DNA from: a virus
DNA: 37,311 nucleotides
Strand: one strand, 5' to 3'
Virus record (IMG/VR): IMGVR_UViG_3300045825_000260
Coordinates: 1 to 37,311 of that record
This document shows positions 31,707 through 37,311 of this stretch, piece by piece. Numbering within the stretch: the first letter of the stretch is position 1; every line of letters begins with the position of its first letter. The position numbers and the translations under genes were made by a program. The notes beneath the pieces were generated by a model, which did no database searches, was not told the origin of the DNA, and was given only the letters and a program-made list of their open reading frames with translations.

Positions 31707-32651
31707 ATGAGTAGAATTAGAGTTGATTTTGCCCGTGTCTCGGGCGTGTTTATCGTTGCAACGGTGCTGGTTGCCGTTTCTGCACCGCTTGCAGATCTGG
31801 TTGGCGAGCCTGCTTATGCACCATGGCTGCTGTTTGCCGGGCTTGCGCTGTATGGGGTAGGGCTGTCGCATATCCTTCGCCGTGTGCTGTTCCCGTACAT
31901 TGATCTGAAGTCGTTCTCAGAGTCAGCCCGGCATGAGCCAACGGGCGCAGGGCTGGTATTCGTCGGCGTCTGCCTAGTGTTGGCCGCTTTCGTCAGTCTG
32001 ATGGGTAATGTGGTACATGCCGATGAACTGCTGCCGGTGAATGCAAAACTGTATCTACCGATACTGAAAGCAGAGCAGGCGTTCTATTGGGCTGATATGC
32101 CGCTACCGTCCGCGTTGGGCGCTCAAGTCGAGCAAGAAACCTGTGCGTCCCTGAAGTCGAAAAGTTGCTGGTCACCACACGCTGAACTTCGGACAAGTCG
32201 AGAGCATGGGGTAGGACTTGGCCAGATTACAAAGACTGCACGATTTGACGCCTTGGGCGAAGTGGTGGCCAGTAATCGGCAGGCGCTGAGCGGATGGGGG
32301 TGGAGTTCGAACCTATACGATCCTAAATTCCAGCTGCGCGCCCTGGTACTCAAAGATAAGCAGGGTTACGCGATGATTCACGGCGCATCAAGTGAGCCGG
32401 ACCGTCTGGCGTTTTCTTTTGCGGCTTATAACGGCGGGGCTGGCGGCGTAATCTCAGATCGAAAGATGTGTCAGGCAACGCGGGGCTGTGATGCTGGCCG
32501 GTGGTTCGGTAACGTCGAACACACGTCACTGAAGAGGAAGACAGCAGTCGCCGGGTATGGGGTCAGTTTTTTTCAGGTGAACCGTGATTATGTTCGCAAT
32601 GTGATGGTGGTGCGCCGATCACGGTACACGCACTACTTCGGCGAGGTGTAG
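31707..32651 (+). CDS. holin-endolysin fusion (membrane domain plus transglycosylase)
   Basis: A 314-residue protein with AGGAGG before the ATG. Residues 1-105 carry about three membrane segments (VSGVFIVATVLVAVSAPLAD; AYAPWLLFAGLALYGVGLSH; GAGLVFVGVCLVLAAFVSL) with the look of a phage holin. After VVHADE the soluble part is a lytic-transglycosylase-like domain with a likely catalytic Glu at 142-144 (QVEQETC), SPHAELRTSREHGVGLGQIT, and AFSFAAYNGGAGG. Holin and lysozyme are usually separate genes. The fusion may make a membrane-tethered enzyme that acts when the membrane is breached. Function by domain recognition only. Confidence 0.75.
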   Translation: MSRIRVDFARVSGVFIVATVLVAVSAPLADLVGEPAYAPWLLFAGLALYGVGLSHILRRVLFPYIDLKSFSESARHEPTGAGLVFVGVCLVLAAFVSLMGNVVHADELLPVNAKLYLPILKAEQAFYWADMPLPSALGAQVEQETCASLKSKSCWSPHAELRTSREHGVGLGQITKTARFDALGEVVASNRQALSGWGWSSNLYDPKFQLRALVLKDKQGYAMIHGASSEPDRLAFSFAAYNGGAGGVISDRKMCQATRGCDAGRWFGNVEHTSLKRKTAVAGYGVSFFQVNRDYVRNVMVVRRSRYTHYFGEV

Positions 32652-32652
32652 C

Positions 32653-33144
32653 GTGAATCTACTCACATCGCTGGTCCCGTGGCCTTATCGCTTGCTGGCA
32701 ATGGTTTTGTTTGCAGTCGCTCTAATCGGTTTCGGTTGGGTAAAAGGGGCGAGTCAGGTGCATGCTGAATGGGATGCCGCGATCAGCAAGCAGACTATTC
32801 AAGTCGCCCAGGTAAAACAGCATCAAGCCGAAATCACTACGGAAGTGGTGACTAAGTACGTCGATAAAATTAAACTCGTTCACGACCAGGGCGAGACAAT
32901 CATCAAGGAGGTTTCTCATTATGTCCCGTCTGATACTTGCATTCTGCCTGCTGGCTTCCGGTTGCTGCACGACGCCGCCGCCAGTGGTGAGCTACCCGAC
33001 GCCACCCGAAGCGCTGATGCGCAGCCCGTCACCGCTCAAGATGTTGCCAGCACCATCGCCAGCAACTACCAACAAAGCCGCGAAATAGCCACGCAGCTGG
33101 AGTCGCTGCAGGAATGGGTTAGGCGGCAGTCGAGCGCGCGCTGA
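32653..33144 (+). CDS. i-spanin, Rz-like
   Basis: A 163-residue protein with an N-terminal membrane anchor (YRLLAMVLFAVALIGFGWVK, about 12-31) and a helical periplasmic region rich in Q, E and K. It starts with GTG at 32653, one base after the lysis gene stop. With the nested Rz1 lipoprotein it should span the periplasm and disrupt the outer membrane in the last step of lysis. Confidence 0.85.
   Translation: MNLLTSLVPWPYRLLAMVLFAVALIGFGWVKGASQVHAEWDAAISKQTIQVAQVKQHQAEITTEVVTKYVDKIKLVHDQGETIIKEVSHYVPSDTCILPAGFRLLHDAAASGELPDATRSADAQPVTAQDVASTIASNYQQSREIATQLESLQEWVRRQSSAR
32921..33088 (+). CDS. o-spanin, Rz1-like lipoprotein nested in Rz
   Basis: A 55-residue lipoprotein encoded in another frame within the Rz gene. 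AAGGAGG lies seven bases before the ATG. The signal segment MSRLILAFCLLASGC ends in a lipobox (LASG-C) with Cys15 as the lipidation site, and the mature part is proline-rich (TTPPPVVSYPTPPEA), as in Rz1. It is too short to be found by simple length cut-offs. Confidence 0.85.
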   Translation: MSRLILAFCLLASGCCTTPPPVVSYPTPPEALMRSPSPLKMLPAPSPATTNKAAK

Positions 33145-33160
33145 ACCACGATGCAACATG

Positions 33161-33189
33161 CGGACAATAAATCCTAGTTTATGTATAAT
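33161..33189 (+). promoter_or_regulatory. promoter ahead of the tRNA-Cys-like segment
   Basis: CGGACA (33161-33166), a 17-base spacer and TATAAT (33184-33189). Transcripts would cover the 33190-33314 region and end at the terminator 33321-33352, making an RNA of about 155 nt that contains a tRNA-like 3' part. Whether it is expressed is unknown. Confidence 0.45.
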
Positions 33190-33267
33190 GCGACCTCTGC
33201 AACATATCACAAGTTGGTAACGCGGTAGGCAAAGTTCTACAACCCGCATGAATACTGAGTTTTAACA

Positions 33268-33314
33268 GGATTGCAAATCCAGTTAGCCCAGTTCGACTCT
33301 GGGACGCACCTCCA
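33268..33314 (+). other. attP candidate: 3' part of a tRNA-Cys gene
   Basis: The 47 bases read as the 3' end of tRNA-Cys: anticodon loop TTGCAAA with GCA anticodon, T arm CCCAG-TTCGACT-CTGGG, 3' acceptor strand ACGCACC, discriminator T and CCA. The matching 5' acceptor strand GGTGCGT is absent upstream, and the 5' half of the anticodon stem is imperfect, so this is not a whole tRNA gene. Temperate phages often carry such a piece to restore the host tRNA after integration. It stands 178 bp before the integrase, as expected for attP. Confidence 0.75.
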
Positions 33315-33320
33315 AAAATT

Positions 33321-33352
33321 ACCCGCTAAATCAATAGTTTAGCGGGTTTTTT
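33321..33352 (+). terminator. intrinsic terminator after the tRNA-Cys-like segment
   Basis: ACCCGCTAAA (33321-33330) pairs with TTTAGCGGGT (33338-33347) across a 7-base loop, with T to 33352. It separates the lysis/attP unit from the integrase promoter. Confidence 0.9.
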
Positions 33353-33374
33353 ATCGCCTACAGAATATGATTTA

Positions 33375-33404
33375 TTGCATATTTTCCCTGTAAAACCCTA
33401 TAAT
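33375..33404 (+). promoter_or_regulatory. integrase promoter
   Basis: TTGCAT (33375-33380), an 18-base spacer and TATAAT (33399-33404), reading into the integrase at 33493. The leader contains two possible hairpins, CCACCC/GGGTGG near 33418-33433 and CCGCACA/TGTGCGG near 33452-33472, that might affect expression. No gene is visible in 33145-33492. Confidence 0.6.
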
Positions 33405-33492
33405 CCGCGCCCTAATCCACCCCTGCAGGGTGGCAAAACCACCCCGCACACGGACTGTTGTGCGGTGAAGTGAGTTTTATGCGAGGCGCGAA

Positions 33493-34575
33493 ATGGCATC
33501 AAAGCGAAGTAGGGGAACATCATGGGAATACATCATAAAGCGCAAGGGGTTACTCCCTAAGCCTGTAAGCATGACGTTTCGTGATGAGGCTGAAGGTGAT
33601 GCATATGTTGCGCATCTTGAAAAGCTATTAGACGCGGGAATTGTGCCGGAAGAGTTCCGCAAGGAGGCAAAGGCGATTACCAATATCGGCATGGCAATCG
33701 ATCAATACCAGGAAGAGGTGCACATCACCAATGATGATGTGATCTTACTCAATGCGATGCGCAGCGCCGTAGGAAGCAAGACGCTTTCGCTAGTTAATTA
33801 TGCCTGGGCTGAATCATGGGTGCGTGATTTGCGTGATGCTGGTGGCGCACCCTCATCGATCCGTAAAAAGGTCGGTGCATTGGCGCGCTGTTTAGACTGG
33901 CTGGTTCGCCGGTCCGATACGATGCTGGCAGCTAACCCACTGCGCATCCTACCAAAACGATATTCAACGACTGCTGTCGGCCGAAAAGATGTTGAGCGTG
34001 ATAGGCGGCTGCAGAGTGATGAGGAAGTGCGTATCTTGGCGATATTGAATGGACATAAGCCAGACGATAAGCAGCGGGCTGTAGTTACGGTTGATTCCGA
34101 TGCGTGGCGCTTGATGTTTGTCCTGGCACTAGAAACCGCGATGCGAATGCGGGAGATTTACACACTGACTCGCGATCAGGTTGATTTCGACAAGCGGACA
34201 ATTTTTCTGGATAAGACGAAAAACGGAGATAAGCGCGAAGTTCCTATGTCTTCAGTAGCATTGGCAGCTGTAAAGGAATACTTGACAACTCATCCTGATA
34301 ATCAGATCTTCCCATTTTGGGACAATTCGTATGATCCAAAAGCCTTACAGGCTACATCAAACCGAACTAGTCACAAGTGGGCAGCGATATTTTCAGCGGC
34401 AGGATGTGCAGATCTGCATTTTCACGATCTTCGGCATGAGGCAACGAGCCGATTCTATGAGCGAACTACGTTGACTGATATTCAAATAAGCCGTATCACC
34501 GGGCACCGCAACATGGCGATGCTCCGGAGATACAGCAATCTACGCGGGGCTGATTTGGCAGACCGTCTCTGGTGA
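33493..34575 (+). CDS. int: tyrosine-recombinase integrase
   Basis: A 360-residue phage integrase. The N-terminal part has an Arm/SAM-like core-binding domain (about 75-150). The catalytic domain shows Arg218 (TAMRMREI), HDLRH at 311-315, GH at 337-338 and the nucleophile Tyr347 (LRRYSNL). It should recombine attP with a tRNA-Cys gene in the host. Its stop TGA abuts the stop of the convergent excisionase-like gene at 34576, so the 3' ends share TGATCA. The start at 33493 follows the in-frame GCGAGGCGCGAA; no strong ribosome binding site. Confidence 0.95.
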   Translation: MASKRSRGTSWEYIIKRKGLLPKPVSMTFRDEAEGDAYVAHLEKLLDAGIVPEEFRKEAKAITNIGMAIDQYQEEVHITNDDVILLNAMRSAVGSKTLSLVNYAWAESWVRDLRDAGGAPSSIRKKVGALARCLDWLVRRSDTMLAANPLRILPKRYSTTAVGRKDVERDRRLQSDEEVRILAILNGHKPDDKQRAVVTVDSDAWRLMFVLALETAMRMREIYTLTRDQVDFDKRTIFLDKTKNGDKREVPMSSVALAAVKEYLTTHPDNQIFPFWDNSYDPKALQATSNRTSHKWAAIFSAAGCADLHFHDLRHEATSRFYERTTLTDIQISRITGHRNMAMLRRYSNLRGADLADRLW

Positions 34576-34872
34576 TCATGCGGCTATCGGTAAATCTGGA
34601 AGTATTGGCAGAATACGGCGCCTTCCGTTACGCACTTCGGCCAAAGCTGTTTTAACCTTCACCGGAACACCTGAGCGGTATGCTTCGCGACGCTTCTCTG
34701 TCTGAATACGCACTTGTTCGGCAAGATATGCATCCAGATCCTCGCTACGGAAAATCCAGCACAGAGAAATTTTAGCCCCAGGTAATTCACCGGAATGAAT
34801 CAGATCATCAAGCGAGGTGGCAGAAACCGCCAGATACTGCGCCGCCTCGTCGTGCGTATAGGTTTTTTTCAT
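34576..34872 (-). CDS. excisionase-like HTH protein
   Basis: A 98-residue protein with a MerR/AlpA-type winged HTH (THDEAAQYLAVSATSLDDLI, then ELPGAKISLCWIFRSEDLDA) and a basic tail. Such proteins bend DNA as excisionases or act as small regulators. It lies next to the integrase and is the last gene of the leftward operon, with AAGGA before its ATG. The upstream gene stop overlaps its ATG. Its place in the operator-controlled leftward unit fits xis. Confidence 0.7.
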   Translation of the reverse strand: MKKTYTHDEAAQYLAVSATSLDDLIHSGELPGAKISLCWIFRSEDLDAYLAEQVRIQTEKRREAYRSGVPVKVKTALAEVRNGRRRILPILPDLPIAA

Positions 34873-35300
34873 TCTGTAATCCTTTGGGCAAGTTTAACCT
34901 TCATCTCATCTAGTTCAGCGCGCAGCACATCGATCTGTAATCCGTATTCAAGTTGTGCTTGCGCGATGGCGCGGAAATAGCTTAATTTATCCCGCTCACT
35001 CTCCGTACGGAGTGCCGCGTTTTCAGCGCGCAGATCGTCATCACTTTGTATCGGAACATACGTTCTCTGCTCATCCGGGCGCATGACCTTGAACGATCCG
35101 TTCTGCCCGAAGCGCAGCCAGTTACCCTGGTGAATGCACAATAGCGACATTCCTTTTCCTCGCGCCATGATCGTGCCGCGTTCAAGTTCAAAACCTTCAT
35201 AACCTAGCTCGCGCAATTCTGCGGATACCGTGCTGAGATTTGTACCGTCCCATTGTAGTAGTCGTGCTTTGTATGCTCTTTTTTGATGTGTCCAGTTCAT
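34869..35300 (-). CDS. unknown protein coupled to the DGR reverse transcriptase
   Basis: A 143-residue protein. The first 85 residues are beta-rich (KARLLQWDGTNLSTVSAEL, GNWLRFGQNGSFKVMRPDEQ), and a coiled coil follows (DLRAENAALRTESERDKLSY to the end). The ATG overlaps the reverse transcriptase stop as ATGA, with CGGAG before it, so its translation is linked to that of the RT. It matches none of the DGR accessory types that I know (Avd, HRDC, MutS-like). It may be a regulator or an unrelated phage protein. Confidence 0.65.
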   Translation of the reverse strand: MNWTHQKRAYKARLLQWDGTNLSTVSAELRELGYEGFELERGTIMARGKGMSLLCIHQGNWLRFGQNGSFKVMRPDEQRTYVPIQSDDDLRAENAALRTESERDKLSYFRAIAQAQLEYGLQIDVLRAELDEMKVKLAQRITE

Positions 35301-36403
35301 GTTTTTCTCCGATAAATTTTTGTTAAGTTCCCGTTAATCGTGTGGCCGCGATATCGCAGGATGTTTGAAATCTTCGCGCGCTGGTGATAGCTGTTTGATG
35401 CCTGGCGAAATAGGCCGTAATAACTGTTGGCTGTTTCAAATAAGTCTTTGGTGTCGATACTATGGATTCGCTTGATCGCTTCGTTCACTGTACGTTTGCG
35501 CGTTGTACGGCACCATGGACGAATGACTTGGCCAACAAAGTCCACGCCGCGCGATACCGGTTGCAGAATGGTTTTTGATGGGTTGATCTTGGCGCGTAAT
35601 TTGTCAGCCAGAAACTCCTCGATCCGCGCTTTTGCGGCATTCAGCCATTGCGGCGATTCGTGAAGCAACACGAAGTCATCGACATAGCGGATATAGTGTT
35701 TCGCGCCGATCTGGTGTTTGACGAACTGATCCAACGAATCGAGATAAATGTTGGCGAAAAACTGCGATGACAAATTGCCGATCGGCAGGCCAAGATGCGC
35801 CGGGTGATTCACCAGGCGTTTATGTCTCGGTACCAGATCCGGCATGTCCGGATTACCGCGCAGCTCGTAGTCCTGGCGCGGATCGTGAAACAGAATCGTG
35901 TTGGATAGTTGCATCCACCATGGCTCAGTGACACGTTTTGCGATCAAGTCGCGTAGGATGTTCTTATCGATGCTGACAAAGAAGTTAGCTAAGTCCAGTT
36001 TCAGGTAGTGCGCTGGCCGGCTCCAGTTCTGCGTGATGCTGCGAATCTTCGTCTCGATGCGCTGGGCTGCATACAGTGTGCCGCGTCCTGGTATGCATGC
36101 GCAGCTGTCTGCAACGAACGATGCATAAAATCGCGGTGAGACTCGATTATAAAAAAGATGGTGCACGATGCGATCGCGGAAATCTGCGGCCCACACTTCG
36201 CGCGGTTTTGGGCGGGTGATTACAAAGCAGATCGAGCGGCACGGGTGATAGGTACCATCTCTCAGCTCATCGTTAAGATCGCATAGGTTTCGCTCAAGGC
36301 TCTGTTCGAAAGCCAAGGCGCTGGCAGTATTGCGTTTTGACTTCCGGCAGTCGATGTAAGCCTGCACCAGTTCGGCAAAGGTGAAATCAGCATGGTGGCG
36401 CAC
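35297..36403 (-). CDS. DGR reverse transcriptase
   Basis: A 368-residue retroelement-type reverse transcriptase. Motifs are FRDRIVHH, YLKLDLANFFVSIDK, LGLPIGNLSSQF with the DGR-typical GxxxSQ at about 209-214, YVDD at 240-243, and a C-terminal thumb region (RIHSIDTKDLFETANSYYGL). It copies TR RNA to cDNA with errors at adenines, with Avd as partner. I chose the GTG at 36403, which gives the usual length and N-terminus (FTFAELVQAYIDCRKSK). There is no strong ribosome binding site. The frame remains open upstream through TR to 36727, so the true start is uncertain. It overlaps the next gene by 4 bp. Confidence 0.93.
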   Translation of the reverse strand: MRHHADFTFAELVQAYIDCRKSKRNTASALAFEQSLERNLCDLNDELRDGTYHPCRSICFVITRPKPREVWAADFRDRIVHHLFYNRVSPRFYASFVADSCACIPGRGTLYAAQRIETKIRSITQNWSRPAHYLKLDLANFFVSIDKNILRDLIAKRVTEPWWMQLSNTILFHDPRQDYELRGNPDMPDLVPRHKRLVNHPAHLGLPIGNLSSQFFANIYLDSLDQFVKHQIGAKHYIRYVDDFVLLHESPQWLNAAKARIEEFLADKLRAKINPSKTILQPVSRGVDFVGQVIRPWCRTTRKRTVNEAIKRIHSIDTKDLFETANSYYGLFRQASNSYHQRAKISNILRYRGHTINGNLTKIYRRKT

Positions 36404-36407
36404 GGTT

Positions 36408-36518
36408 TGATCTGCGGACGGCACGCGCTCTGAGCTTGTTGTTCTTATGATTGTTGTTCTGGTTGCCGTTGTTGAAATTCTGATACCAGGCATAATCTGA
36501 GTCGTCAGAGTGCTGCGT
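36408..36518 (-). repeat. DGR template repeat TR
   Basis: A 111-bp template between avd and RT. In the target frame it reads NTQHS-type start, YAWYQNFNNGNQNNNHKNN and the ending KLRARAVRRS. Its many AAC/AAT codons are the signature of adenine-directed diversification. It matches VR1, VR2 and VR3 over their whole length. Five bases separate it from the chosen RT start. The upstream stretch 36519-36690 has no convincing gene and probably belongs to the template RNA. Confidence 0.96.
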
Positions 36519-36690
36519 CGTGTCGTGCTATCTACGTCGCCACACCGAAGGCTTGCGCCGATCAGCGAGGAAACTGCGCCAGACCTATCCTGGGTAACTA
36601 GCCCGGAGGTTTCTGGGGTGCGCATGTCGGTAGCCATATTGGCCAGCGGCACAACCAGATCAAGATTTCGCACAGGGACGGTAACCATGA

Positions 36691-37047
36691 CTACCGTACA
36701 GCGGGCGACGTTGCTTTGCGGCGCCATCCATTAGCCTGCTTTCCTACGCTGTTAGTCAGCTCGATCGCACTAGCATATTGCCCGGTAGAGATTAGCCGCT
36801 TGTCTCGTGAGAGGCGCAGTAACAGCTCACATACCTGTAGGCGTTCGATCAGATCGGTTAAGTGTGGCGCCTTGTCCTGGGCGCAATTCGCACGAAAAAC
36901 AAGAGCCATAATCTCAACACATTCGTCACTGACCTTACCGCCGATTGAGCGCTTGAACTCGCGCGGCATATTCTTGACTAGCTCAGTTACAACGTCGAGC
37001 AGGTCATAGGCAACTTTGTAGATTGGCAGGTTTGTATGGATGGCCAT
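36691..37047 (-). CDS. avd: Avd, DGR accessory variability determinant
   Basis: A 118-residue, mostly helical, basic protein of the four-helix-bundle Avd/S23-like family: YKVAYDLLDVVTELVKNMP, PREFKRSIGGKVSDECVEI, then APHLTDLIERLQVCELLLRL and ISTGQYASAIELTNSVGKQ. Avd forms a pentamer that binds nucleic acid and the reverse transcriptase and is required for retrohoming. It follows the target gene and precedes TR, the order of the Bordetella phage BPP-1 cassette. The promoter is not local; transcription from the upstream operon is likely. Confidence 0.92.
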   Translation of the reverse strand: MAIHTNLPIYKVAYDLLDVVTELVKNMPREFKRSIGGKVSDECVEIMALVFRANCAQDKAPHLTDLIERLQVCELLLRLSRDKRLISTGQYASAIELTNSVGKQANGWRRKATSPAVR

Positions 37048-37076
37048 GCTGAAATACCAAAAAAATAACTAAATTA

Positions 37077-37311
37077 CTAAATTACTGATCTGCGGACGGC
37101 ACGCGCTCTGAGCTTGCTGCCCTTACGAAGGCCGTACTGGTCGCCGTTGAGGAAATACTGATACCAGGCATAATCTGAGTAGTCAGAGTGCTGCGTATTT
37201 GACCAGTACCATTCTTTTTTGAACTGATCCGGAAGGTGTTTGTATAACAGCGCTTGTTCGACACGATCAGGCAGATCGCCGCCGATTGACGCAGCCCATT
37301 CCATCTGTTTA
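37077..37311 (-). CDS. DGR variable target protein 1, second variant (cut by window end)
   Basis: This is the C-terminal 77 residues of the same target protein as at 65-433, with the same conserved framework (GGDLPDRVEQALL, YWSNTQHS, LRARAVRRSVI) but a different variable part: YAWYQYFLNGDQYGLRKGS here against YAWCQSFGYGYQSLNHKNV at the left end. The 5' part lies beyond the window or, if circular, is the part at 300-433. Confidence 0.9.
   Translation of the reverse strand, partial: KQMEWAASIGGDLPDRVEQALLYKHLPDQFKKEWYWSNTQHSDYSDYAWYQYFLNGDQYGLRKGSKLRARAVRRSVI
37086..37196 (-). repeat. DGR variable repeat VR3 (second state of VR1)
   Basis: A 111-bp gapless match to TR. All 13 core substitutions lie at template adenines. 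One more difference, at 37181, is at a template guanine and is shared with VR1. The IMH segment is identical to TR. Confidence 0.94.

Larger units (their letters stand above)
37013..37311. repeat. terminal direct repeat, right copy
   Basis: The right-end copy of 1-299. I found no differences outside the variable repeat; the 19 differences lie within 37117-37184. See the left copy for interpretation. Confidence 0.85.

Noticed and set aside
33205-33314. Complete phage tRNA-Cys gene
   Set aside because: The 5' acceptor strand and a proper D arm at the right distance are missing; only the 3' part from the anticodon stem is sound.
1-37311. CRISPR arrays, insertion sequences, rRNA genes
   Set aside because: I saw no regularly spaced repeats, no transposase with terminal inverted repeats and no rRNA sequence in the window.

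Overview
The window looks like the complete genome of a temperate, lambda-organised siphophage of a Gram-negative, probably proteobacterial, host. The evidence is a tyrosine integrase beside a tRNA-Cys 3' end, a cI/cro-like switch, a GpA-type terminase, a lambda-type portal, a tail module of the DUF2460/DUF2163/NlpC type, and Rz/Rz1 spanins. Bases 1-299 are repeated at 37013-37311, so the simplest reading is a circular or circularly permuted molecule of 37,012 bp. The two copies of this overlap are identical except inside one short hypervariable segment.

The most striking content is a diversity-generating retroelement (DGR) split across the ends. Reading leftward on the minus strand it has a C-type-lectin-fold target gene (65-433, with a second version at 37077-37311), avd (36691-37047), a 111-bp template repeat TR (36408-36518) and a reverse transcriptase with YVDD and the DGR-type GxxxSQ motif (35297-36403). 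A second target gene lies at 2278-2717. Differences between TR and the three variable repeats fall almost only at template adenines. The second target also carries a 1-nt deletion that throws it out of frame.

Layout: (i) 1-2717, minus strand: early leftward operon with both DGR targets and six small genes; closing the circle it continues into avd, TR, RT, an unknown gene and an excisionase-like gene, ending against the integrase at 34576. (ii) 2718-4802: control region with two matching operator pairs (ACACCTNNAGGTGT), leftward and rightward promoters, repressor, a zinc/PH-like accessory gene and a Cro-like protein. (iii) 4799-9170, plus strand: early rightward genes (small ORF with internal terminator, CII-like regulator, primase-helicase, iteron-rich candidate origin, a zinc-ribbon gene broken by an amber codon, a possible late regulator). 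(iv) 9297-19149: GpZ-like protein, terminase, gpW-like protein, portal, protease-capsid fusion, connectors, tail tube, frameshifted tail chaperones. (v) 19159-31167: tape measure, tail tip, Gly-rich host-interaction domain and long tail fibre. (vi) 31164-33144: lysis genes including a holin-endolysin fusion and nested Rz1. (vii) 33145-34575: attP-like tRNA-Cys end and integrase.

The genes suggest the following working model. The repressor shuts PL and PR through paired operators. When it is lost, PL should express the two lectin-fold proteins, the DGR mutagenesis machinery and the excisionase together, while PR drives replication and then late genes. Several intrinsic terminators lie in the rightward units, one inside the terminase gene, so processive antitermination is likely.
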